A stretch of DNA of 64,000 bases from the NCBI GenBank assembly GCA_013361095.1, contig JAATWA010000002.1, positions 124,001-188,000 on the forward strand. Reading direction: 5' to 3'. Source of the stretch: Pseudanabaena biceps (GTDB taxonomy: Bacteria > Cyanobacteriota > Cyanobacteriia > Pseudanabaenales > Pseudanabaenaceae). The notes under the pieces are model-generated. The model was not told the origin of the DNA. It made no database searches and worked only from the letters and a program-made list of their open reading frames with translations. Shown piece by piece: positions 50,130-57,684 of the stretch; the stretch's first letter is position 1, and each line of letters begins with the position of its first letter. A program made the translations under genes and the position numbers.

Positions 50130-50828
50130 ATGGCTCAACTTATCTTGGTTCGGCATGGACAGAGCCTTTGGAATGCCCTCAATAAATTCACGGGATGGGT
50201 AGATGTCCCTCTAAGTGAACGTGGTCGGGCTGAAGCAACGATCGCCTCTTGTCGGCTTAGTGGTTATCGAGTTAATGTCTGTTTTACCAGCAAATTAATT
50301 CGGGCGATCGAGACAGCAACGATTTGCCTGACTGAACGCGATGATATCTGCGGTGGCAAAATTCCGATTATTAAGCACGAACAATCCGACCAAGATTGGA
50401 ATGGCTGGGATAACTACGATGGAAACCCAGATGAAGAACTGCCTATATTCACAAATGCTGCTCTTGATGAGCGATTCTATGGCAAATTGCAGGGCTTAAA
50501 TAAAGCTGAAACTGCTATTAAGTATGGCAACGAAAAGGTGTACGAGTGGCGTAGGTCTTTCAGTGTTCGCCCACCTGGAGGAGAGAGTTTAGAGGATACC
50601 CAAAAGCGAGTGATTGCTTATTTCAAAATCCGTATTCTGCCTCATCTGCTTCAAGGCGAAAACGTTCTAATTGCTGCTCATGGCAACTCTTTGCGTTCCA
50701 TCATTATGATACTTGATCGCCTTAGTCCAGAGGAAGTGCCAATACTAGAACTAGCAACGGGTGTGCCAATTGTGTATGACATTGATATTTCTGGAAAAGC
50801 GATCAGCAAAAAGATTCTAAACGATTGA
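50130..50828 (+). CDS. gpmA: 2,3-bisphosphoglycerate-dependent phosphoglycerate mutase
   Basis: 232 residues. LVRHGQSLWN gives the phospho-His9; TGWVDVPLSERG is diagnostic for dPGM. The second catalytic region LIAAHGNSLR and the RRSFSVRPPGGESL substrate loop are present. Interconverts 3- and 2-phosphoglycerate. The length is slightly short of E. coli GpmA (250). Next to a pyruvate-kinase-like gene. Confidence 0.92.
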   Translation: MAQLILVRHGQSLWNALNKFTGWVDVPLSERGRAEATIASCRLSGYRVNVCFTSKLIRAIETATICLTERDDICGGKIPIIKHEQSDQDWNGWDNYDGNPDEELPIFTNAALDERFYGKLQGLNKAETAIKYGNEKVYEWRRSFSVRPPGGESLEDTQKRVIAYFKIRILPHLLQGENVLIAAHGNSLRSIIMILDRLSPEEVPILELATGVPIVYDIDISGKAISKKILND

Positions 50829-50976
50829 CATTAATTAGAATGGCATAAGATCAAACTGTTTATGAATATATTAGGTGAAAATCTGAATATGTAGAAAGTG
50901 AGACAATATGATAAGTGAGTTGAAAATCTGGAATCGATTGTTATATCGATAAAGTAATAGTTTAAGGTGAATTTAT

Positions 50977-51951
50977 ATGAAGCCTGATCCCTTAGATTCC
51001 TCAATCACACTGGGCGAATACGGTTATCAAACTATTCGTCAAAACTTTCAGAAGCTTGTCGAACCAGAAGGAGATATTTTCAAAGATAGAGATCCTGAAC
51101 CATTGCATCAGATGCGAGTCGGGATGCGGCGATTGAGAACCGCTATTCAAGTATTTAGAACAGCGATCGCTTTGCCTAAAAAAGTTAGCGATTCATTGAT
51201 CGGAAAGATTGCCAAGAGATTAGGAGAAACCCGCGATTTAGATGTGCTGCAACAAGAGCTAACCACCCACTATCAACCTTTGCTAACAAAAATCGAACTA
51301 TCAAAGTTTGATGATGTCCTCAAGCATTTACATCAAAAGCGAAATCGCAGCTTTCTAAATCTGAAGAATATTCTAAATAGCGATCGCTACCACAAATTGA
51401 AGCAAGCCATTGAAGCATGGATAGACCAGCCCAAATATACACAGATCGGCGATTTAAAAGTCATCCAAATTTTGCCAGATCTGTTGTTACCGTTAATTTG
51501 TCAACTTTTTCTACATAAAGGTTGGCTAGTCGGAACGACTATTCAAAATGGGAATGTCGCACTGATGTCAATTGACAATCATGAAGGGTTGAATCAAAAA
51601 TTGGAGCAATTTGGTGAAGATCTCCACGATCTACGGAAGCTAATCAAAGGTGTTCGCTACCAAGCAGAGTTCTTTTCATGTTTTTATGAAGCCTCATACC
51701 TTGAGAGAATTGAAGAATTTAAGACAATTCAAGAAATCTTGGGACAACTTCACGATCGCGAAGTCTTACATCAATTCCTAGAATCTACTTTGAAGGCTGA
51801 CTTGACAAAAGTTCTGCCCACTGTAAATCAGATAATGAAACAGGAGCAAACAGCTTTTTGGCATAGCTGGCAACCGATTCAGGAGCGTTACCTCTCTTTA
51901 GACTTTCGCCAGTCGGTGCGATCGCTACTCACAACACCGATATTGACATAG
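50977..51951 (+). CDS. CHAD-domain protein
   Basis: 324 residues, all-helical. The conserved histidine heptads of CHAD are visible: EPLHQMRVGMRRLRTAIQVFR near the start and EDLHDLRKLIKGVRYQAEFF near the middle, with basic residues lining a channel. CHAD domains bind inorganic polyphosphate. Followed after 24 bases by the pyruvate-kinase-like gene, so the two are probably one operon. Confidence 0.88.
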   Translation: MKPDPLDSSITLGEYGYQTIRQNFQKLVEPEGDIFKDRDPEPLHQMRVGMRRLRTAIQVFRTAIALPKKVSDSLIGKIAKRLGETRDLDVLQQELTTHYQPLLTKIELSKFDDVLKHLHQKRNRSFLNLKNILNSDRYHKLKQAIEAWIDQPKYTQIGDLKVIQILPDLLLPLICQLFLHKGWLVGTTIQNGNVALMSIDNHEGLNQKLEQFGEDLHDLRKLIKGVRYQAEFFSCFYEASYLERIEEFKTIQEILGQLHDREVLHQFLESTLKADLTKVLPTVNQIMKQEQTAFWHSWQPIQERYLSLDFRQSVRSLLTTPILT

Positions 51952-51975
51952 GAATCACATAGGAATCTTTAAAAT

Positions 51976-53538
51976 ATGATTTGCACAACTCCAGAACTTA
52001 ATGTTGAATCGCTAAATCTATCTAGCCCCCATGTTTTATTAGCGACTCTTCAAGCACTGCGACAGCAAGTTGAAAGTCAAGGAGAAGAAACCTTTAGCAA
52101 ATGGCGATCGCACATTGAGCGAATTGAGTTCTTTCCTAGCGCCCTGAATTTAGCTCAATACCTAGCATTGCGGCAAAATGACCTCCGCGAACTCCAAGCC
52201 GCACTAATGCCTTGGGGCTTATCCTCATTAGGACGGATTGAAGCGCGGGTAATGCCTAATCTTGAAGCCGTTATCACCACATTGCAGGTAATTTGCGGCA
52301 AAGATTCTGCTGAACACAACCGCCCACCGATTGAGGCTTTCTTTGAGGGCAATCGTTTATTAGAACTGCACACGGAGGAATTATTTGGAAAAGCTTTTCC
52401 CCATCGTCGGGTCAGAATTATGGTCACATTACCCACCGAAGCGGCAACTGACTATGCTTTAGTAAAAGAAATTATCAGACGAGGAGCAACCTGTCTGCGA
52501 ATTAACTGCGCTCACGATACCTCTGAGGACTGGGAGCGGATGATCGATCATATTCGTCGGGCAGAACAAGAAAATAGAACCTCTTGTAAAGTGATGATGG
52601 ATTTAGCAGGTCCAAAAATCCGCACAGGAGCTGTACTTACACCAATAGATCGAAAGCGAGTATTTCGAGGAGATCGGATCTTGTTATCGCGTTGTATACC
52701 TGAATCAAAAGGTGAATTAGAGTCAGGCAAGGCGATCACATCACCTATAGAAGATTTTCAAATCTGCTGCACGGTTCCTGAAATTCTCGATTTATTAGTA
52801 GTTGACGCACCTGTTTATATCGATGACGGCAAGATTCGGACTCGCGTGGTTGATACCCAATATCGATTGCCAGATGGGCGATTAGGGCTGTTGCTACAAG
52901 TCACTCATGCTAGCCCCAAAGGAGTCAAACTTCGCCCTGAAAAAGGGTTGAATTTTCCAGAGACGATCTTGCCGCTTAACCCTCTCACTGCAAAGGATTT
53001 ATGTGACCTAGATTTTGTCGCCAATCACGCCGATATTCTTGGTTACTCTTTTGTACAGCGACCTGCCGATATTGAGTTACTTCAACAAGAGTTGAATAAC
53101 CGCTTAGGAGGTCGTTTGCCCAAACTCGCGATCGTTGCAAAGATTGAAACGGCGATCGCGGTTTCCAATCTGCCAGAATTGATCGTTTATGCAGCAGGTA
53201 AACAATCATTTGGCGTGATGATTGCTAGAGGTGACTTAGCCGTGGAAATCGGCTACCAAAGATTAACAGAGATTCAAGAAGAAATTCTTTGGCTTTGTGA
53301 AGCGGCTCATGTTCCCGTGATCTGGGCAACGCAAGTTCTCGAAAGCTTGGTCAAAGATGGAGCGCCTTCACGCGGAGAGATGACCGATGCGGCTATGGCT
53401 GAACGCGCTGAATGCGTGATGTTAAACAAAGGGCCATTTATTACCGAAGCGATTACTATTCTCGATGATGTTCTGACTCGAATGGAAGCACACCAGTCGA
53501 AAAAAACTCCCCAGTTACGCGCATTGCATTCTTGGTAA
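51976..53538 (+). CDS. Divergent pyruvate kinase-like protein
   Basis: 520 residues. An N-terminal extension of about 140 residues with no match I know precedes a pyruvate kinase barrel: RVRIMVTLPTEAATD, MMDLAGPKIRTG, KIETAIAVSNL, VMIARGDLAVEIG, VPVIWATQVLESL and APSRGEMTDAAMAE. The usual MLSGETA motif reads MLNKGP and RLNFSHG reads RINCAHD. The C-terminal allosteric domain is missing. Possibly a phosphoenolpyruvate-linked enzyme with altered regulation rather than the housekeeping enzyme. Confidence 0.75.
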   Translation: MICTTPELNVESLNLSSPHVLLATLQALRQQVESQGEETFSKWRSHIERIEFFPSALNLAQYLALRQNDLRELQAALMPWGLSSLGRIEARVMPNLEAVITTLQVICGKDSAEHNRPPIEAFFEGNRLLELHTEELFGKAFPHRRVRIMVTLPTEAATDYALVKEIIRRGATCLRINCAHDTSEDWERMIDHIRRAEQENRTSCKVMMDLAGPKIRTGAVLTPIDRKRVFRGDRILLSRCIPESKGELESGKAITSPIEDFQICCTVPEILDLLVVDAPVYIDDGKIRTRVVDTQYRLPDGRLGLLLQVTHASPKGVKLRPEKGLNFPETILPLNPLTAKDLCDLDFVANHADILGYSFVQRPADIELLQQELNNRLGGRLPKLAIVAKIETAIAVSNLPELIVYAAGKQSFGVMIARGDLAVEIGYQRLTEIQEEILWLCEAAHVPVIWATQVLESLVKDGAPSRGEMTDAAMAERAECVMLNKGPFITEAITILDDVLTRMEAHQSKKTPQLRALHSW

Positions 53539-53563
53539 ACTAACCATAAGGAATGAAAATTTA

Positions 53564-53620
53564 TTAAAACCAAAAACTGTTGGGGCGGGCTTCGCCCGCC
53601 CCAACAGTTTTTGGTTTTAA
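53564..53620. terminator. Perfect 27-bp hairpin, GC-rich centre
   Basis: A perfect 27-bp stem with loop TTC: outer AAAACCAAAAACTG and inner TTGGGGCGGGC. A/T-rich tails on both strands fit a bidirectional terminator, but the length and perfection also fit a dispersed palindromic repeat. Confidence 0.8.
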
Positions 53621-53691
53621 TTGCATAAGTTATTTATTTTTCATTCCTAAACATATAGATTTCAGTAATTTAGTTGATTTTTGAGTAATTT

Positions 53692-54090
53692 ATGATGAAC
53701 ATGCAATCTGTGACCTCAATCCCTTTTACTGTGCTTTGCTTTTTCACTTTGAGTTCAACTGCTTTTGCCCAACCCCAAGTAAACTGCAAGTCTCCATACA
53801 CCCAATTCGAGATGAATGTTTGTGCGGCGCAACAAGCAGGAGATGCTGATCGCGTACTCAATCAGGTCTATTCACAAGTTATCGCAAAATATAAGGGAAC
53901 TGCACAGGAAGATCGACTAATTGATGCTCAAATATCATGGATCAAATTTCGAGATTTAGAATGTACTTTTGCGAAAAAACGATTTGAAGGAGGCTCAATT
54001 GCACCGATGATATATTCTGATTGCCTAAAACGTCTTACTACCCAACGGACACAGGGTCTAAAAGTATATCTAACTGAAGGAGGTTTCTAG
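53692..54090 (+). CDS. LprI-like (DUF1311) secreted protein
   Basis: 132 residues with a signal peptide (about 1-26). The mature part has four cysteines (NCKSP, NVCAAQQ, LECTF, SDCLKR) and the DUF1311 pattern AQISWIKFRDLEC. The family includes the lysozyme inhibitor LprI of Mycobacterium. A periplasmic or secreted role is likely. Stands alone between two hairpin regions. Confidence 0.87.
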   Translation: MMNMQSVTSIPFTVLCFFTLSSTAFAQPQVNCKSPYTQFEMNVCAAQQAGDADRVLNQVYSQVIAKYKGTAQEDRLIDAQISWIKFRDLECTFAKKRFEGGSIAPMIYSDCLKRLTTQRTQGLKVYLTEGGF

Positions 54091-54117
54091 TAGGGTAGTG
54101 ATCAAAGTGGTAGTGTG

Positions 54118-54212
54118 TCACATTTGTTGAACTAGGTAATTGATAAAAATGGCAAACCCATACCAGCATTTTTTATAGCTTATGCTTGTTATTTTCTCCC
54201 CAACAAATGTGA
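54118..54212. repeat. 12-bp inverted repeats bounding 95 bp
   Basis: TCACATTTGTTG and CAACAAATGTGA are perfect complements. They could be ends of a degenerate MITE; no target duplication is obvious. Confidence 0.45.
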
Positions 54213-54367
54213 AACATTACCGATATGTGAAGCGTTTTGGGGCGTTTGTCCTATGCTCCTTTTTTATTTCAAAAAAGCATACACCTCATTTTTCCTCAAT
54301 TCCTCTCTATATATACTTCCTTACCACTTTTGTCAGTCAATCAGATCCTTAAGTTGGAGCTTAAGTT

Positions 54368-54397
54368 GTAATCTTGACTTGTATATATCAAGATTAC
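54368..54397. repeat. Perfect 10-bp inverted repeat before the transaldolase
   Basis: GTAATCTTGA, ten bases, TCAAGATTAC, about 120-175 bases before the transaldolase start. Could be an operator or an RNA hairpin. Confidence 0.45.
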
Positions 54398-54514
54398 ATA
54401 ACAAACTGTAGTAAGTAGGTCAGCATAATTACAACATAGGACATTTTAGGTGCATCTGTAATGCATCAAGTCTCTTGGCAATATTAGGTTGCACGATCGC
54501 TAACCCATTCTCTG

Positions 54515-55678
54515 ATGATTCGTTTTAAGTCTACCGACTTACTTAACTATATACCTGTAACTTCTACTAAGATGAACAGAGTAAACCTTGTACAAATCCT
54601 TCGGCAGCAAGGGCAATCTATCTGGCTCGATGGTCTTGAACGCAGTTTGATACTTACGGGGCAGTTACAGCGATCGGTCGATCTGGGTTTAAGAGGTCTA
54701 CTCTCAAACTTCACAAGTTTAGAGCAGGCAATTCGAGCAGGAAGCTACGATCACGACTTTAGGGCGATTGCACATCAACTAGATATCAATCCTCGATCGC
54801 TCTATGAGTATCTCATAATTCAGGATATGCAATTAGCTGCCGATCTGCTCAAAGCGTTTCACAGTCAGACTCATGCTGGCGATGGCTTTGTTAACTTAGA
54901 TCTACCGCCCCATGCTGCATTCGATACGCAAGCAACTCTAACGGAAGCCCATCGGCTCTGGCAAACAGTGGGTTGGTCTAATTTAATGCTCAAGATTCCA
55001 GCAACTGCGGCTACATTGCCAGCGATCGCACAACTGATCCAAGATGGAATCAATGTAAATGTGACATTGCTCTTTTCTCAAGATGTTTACGAACAGGTCG
55101 CAGAATCCTACTTGAGGGGACTAGAAGTCTTATCGATACAAGGGAAGGACGTTAGCAAAGTTGCAGGCGTTGCTAGTTTACCAGTCAGTCGTCTTGATGA
55201 CGCGATCGCCGCACAGTTTCAGGTCACAGGGCAGGATGAAGTTTTAAGGGAATCATTTCTTGGCAATGTTGCAATCGCTCAAGCAAAGGTGATGTATCAG
55301 CACTATCAATCCATTTATCAAAGCGATCGCTGGCAATCGTTAGCACATCTGGGGGCGCAGCCCCAGCGGTTGTTGTGGGATATCACCTCTATTGAGAACA
55401 ATCGCTTTCGCACTCAGCATTACATTCAGTCTCTGATGGATGAAAGCACAGTGCTGGCGCTAACTCCACAGATCTTTCAAGTGCAGGAACTGTACAGCCC
55501 TTCGGAGGCTGACTTCACCGTAGGAATTGACGCTGCCCATCAAATCTTAAACAACCTGGAGAATCTGATCTCTCTAGAAACACTCACTGATCGGTTGTTG
55601 ACTGAGGAATTGCAACGATCGCAGGATGCCTACCAACAATTACTGAGCGCGATCGAACAAAAACGACAGTCTTTTTAA
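54515..55678 (+). CDS. tal: Transaldolase
   Basis: 387 residues from ATG 54515; Met20 (54572) is an equally good start given the usual length near 360-390. Class I aldolase barrel with QSIWLDGLERSLI at the start and the Schiff-base Lys in NLMLKIPATAATLPAI. It matches the long transaldolase type found with glucose-6-phosphate dehydrogenase in cyanobacteria. Transfers dihydroxyacetone units between sugar phosphates in the pentose phosphate pathway. It overlaps the convergent WD40 gene by four bases. Confidence 0.92.
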   Translation: MIRFKSTDLLNYIPVTSTKMNRVNLVQILRQQGQSIWLDGLERSLILTGQLQRSVDLGLRGLLSNFTSLEQAIRAGSYDHDFRAIAHQLDINPRSLYEYLIIQDMQLAADLLKAFHSQTHAGDGFVNLDLPPHAAFDTQATLTEAHRLWQTVGWSNLMLKIPATAATLPAIAQLIQDGINVNVTLLFSQDVYEQVAESYLRGLEVLSIQGKDVSKVAGVASLPVSRLDDAIAAQFQVTGQDEVLRESFLGNVAIAQAKVMYQHYQSIYQSDRWQSLAHLGAQPQRLLWDITSIENNRFRTQHYIQSLMDESTVLALTPQIFQVQELYSPSEADFTVGIDAAHQILNNLENLISLETLTDRLLTEELQRSQDAYQQLLSAIEQKRQSF

Positions 55679-56403
55679 GTTTCGACTGCCCCTAAAGCCT
55701 TTAGTGTGGCTTGCTGTGCAGTGGTTAATCCTCGCACACCTCTGATGTTCATGCCCTCATACAGGCGGTCTGCTCTTAAGGTTTTGAGACAATCCGCCGT
55801 TTTTACATCCCAAAGCTTGATTGTCCGATCTTGACTGCCACTAGCAAGCACTTGACCATCAGGACTAAAGCTGACCGAGGAAACCCACCCTGTATGACCT
55901 TGCAATCTGTTAATGCAATTACCCGTCTGAATATCCCACAAGCGAACTTGGCGATCGGCACCACCACTAACCAACAATTGACCATCAGGACTAAATGCTA
56001 CAGACCAGACCCAGCCAGTATGGTCTTGTAATACATTCAGACAATTACCTGTCTGAACATCCCACAAGCGAACCTCTTGGTCATCGCCACCACTAGCTAA
56101 AAATCGACCATCAGGGCTGAACGCAAGCGTTCGCGTACCACTGATATGCCCTTGTAAAATCTTGAGACAGATTCCATCTCGCACATGCCATAACCGAATT
56201 GAAAGATCGTTACTGCAACTTGCTAGGATATTACCATCAGGACTAAAGGCTACCGACCAAACCCAATCGGTATGACCATCTAAGACTTTGAAACAAGTCC
56301 CTTGATTGATATCCCACAGGCGAATAGAACCATCAAAGCTACCACTTGCGAGGATAGGAGCCTCCCCTTCAGTAAGAAGAGGACTAAAATTGAGCGATCG
56401 CAC
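55675..56403 (-). CDS. C-terminal WD40 fragment of an NB-ARC protein, split by an IS630-family element
   Basis: 242 residues with five WD40 repeats (each ending in RLWD/IKLWD) and the family-specific tail RLYEGMNIRGVRGLT...LKALGAVE. It begins at a GTG within the original gene. The upstream part is at 57685-60585. Removing the IS and one TA joins HTS to TSGVRSLNFSP in frame, giving repeats 10-14 of a 14-repeat array. It is unlikely to be expressed alone. Confidence 0.85.
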   Translation of the reverse strand: MRSLNFSPLLTEGEAPILASGSFDGSIRLWDINQGTCFKVLDGHTDWVWSVAFSPDGNILASCSNDLSIRLWHVRDGICLKILQGHISGTRTLAFSPDGRFLASGGDDQEVRLWDVQTGNCLNVLQDHTGWVWSVAFSPDGQLLVSGGADRQVRLWDIQTGNCINRLQGHTGWVSSVSFSPDGQVLASGSQDRTIKLWDVKTADCLKTLRADRLYEGMNIRGVRGLTTAQQATLKALGAVET

Positions 56404-56442
56404 ACCACTAGTACAAGGCGGCTAAAGTGAAGAAACATACTT

Positions 56443-57141
56443 TTAGACGGCTAAAGCCTTACCTTTATAAGTCCATTTAAAAGGCTTAGCCATAGTACGG
56501 TTGAAGTAGTCAATAAATAAGATAATGCGAGACTTCAAATCGGCTTGAGAGATAAAGTTACCGCGTCTGAGTAACTTACGCATCAAGATTCCAAACCAAA
56601 TCTCAATCTGATTAAGCCAAGAACAATGCTTGGGAGTAAAATAAAAAACAATACGATGATTTTTATCGGTTAAGAAATCAGTCCTTGTCTGCATGGACTT
56701 GAGGATGCCGCACTTACCTTTGACACCTAAATCAATCTCCAATCTTTCGACTTGTGCAACATAGCGAACGAGGGATTCCGATTGATGAGTGTTGAGACAA
56801 TCCATAACTAAATGCCATTTGTTAGCATCAGGATTAGTGGCTATAGTTTGTTGGACATGAGTAAGATAGGCAACTTCAGTACGTGTATCGCCCACAGAAG
56901 CCTTGATGACTAAACCCGTGGCGACATCAAAACTGGCGATTAAGGTTTGAGTACCATGTCGAATATATTCAAACTCGCGACGGTGAATCTTACTAGGTTC
57001 TAAGGGCTTATCAGGATATTTGCGCTCAAGGGCTTGGATACCCGTCATTTCATCAAGACTAATAGTTTGTTCACCTAAGGCAGCTCGCTCTATTGCATTT
57101 AAGTAATTGTCAGTAATGGCTGTTACTTTTTGTTCAAACAA
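56443..57141 (-). CDS. IS630-family transposase, C-terminal DDE part
   Basis: 232 residues with Asp in HLVMDCLNTHQS and Glu in HCSWLNQIEIWF; the first catalytic Asp lies in the SLDEMTG region. It is in the same frame as the 57163-57645 part, seven codons away from a TGA stop. In relatives the position is Trp (HxSxYWLNP), so TGG has become TGA. Confidence 0.85.
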   Translation of the reverse strand: MFEQKVTAITDNYLNAIERAALGEQTISLDEMTGIQALERKYPDKPLEPSKIHRREFEYIRHGTQTLIASFDVATGLVIKASVGDTRTEVAYLTHVQQTIATNPDANKWHLVMDCLNTHQSESLVRYVAQVERLEIDLGVKGKCGILKSMQTRTDFLTDKNHRIVFYFTPKHCSWLNQIEIWFGILMRKLLRRGNFISQADLKSRIILFIDYFNRTMAKPFKWTYKGKALAV

Positions 57142-57162
57142 TGGGTCAGGCGCTGGATTCAG

Positions 57163-57645
57163 TCAGTAACCTGATTGATGCGGTTTGATATCTGCTTCGG
57201 CAAGTAAGCGTCCAACGTGCCTCGGTGATATCGTGGTCACAATCCCGCGTTGAATCATTTCATCGGCGAGTTCGCGACTTGTCCATTGGCTGATTGGGCG
57301 ACCACTCTCCTCTGGACTTTCACAGGCGATTGCAAATAAGTGCATGATTTGCTCAAGCTCGAATGTCGGTGGTGTACCCGAACGCTCGGCATCTTTCAAA
57401 CAATCCAACACGCCTATGTCTTTTTCCCGTCCCCACACCCATCGGTCTCGCCACAATCGGGCACTTTTGCGGCTGATATCTAATTCCCGCGCTATCATTG
57501 CTTGACTGTATCCTTGAGAGGCTAAAACAACAATCTTTGCTCGTTGGGCTATTTGCTGCGGTGTACTGTGTCGATTGATTATCTGTTCCAATTCTTCTTG
57601 TTCCAACTCTTCTAAATGCAATGCTTTTGCAGATCCCGTAAACAC
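57163..57645 (-). CDS. IS630-family transposase, N-terminal part
   Basis: 160 residues. Two helix-turn-helix modules: AQRAKIVVLASQGYSQAMIARELDISRKSARLWRDR-type sequence, then TSRELADEMIQRGIVTTISPRHVGRLL, and the end KPHQSGY. Stop TGA at 57163-57165. Together with the C-terminal part it would make a 400-residue protein. Confidence 0.85.
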   Translation of the reverse strand: MFTGSAKALHLEELEQEELEQIINRHSTPQQIAQRAKIVVLASQGYSQAMIARELDISRKSARLWRDRWVWGREKDIGVLDCLKDAERSGTPPTFELEQIMHLFAIACESPEESGRPISQWTSRELADEMIQRGIVTTISPRHVGRLLAEADIKPHQSGY

Positions 57646-57684
57646 TAATTTTTGACCGTTATTTCATTTCTTCTTATAGTATCT

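Larger units (their letters stand above)
54091..54514. other. 424-bp gap with inverted repeats
   Basis: No coding frame. Contains a 12-bp inverted pair 83 bases apart centre to centre (54118-54129 and 54201-54212), resembling a small inverted-repeat element, and a 10-bp hairpin (54368-54397) before the transaldolase. Confidence 0.5.

Noticed and set aside
57163..57165. TGA in the IS630-family transposase as selenocysteine
   Set aside because: Relatives have Trp, no SECIS-like structure is apparent, and cyanobacteria are not known to use selenocysteine here.
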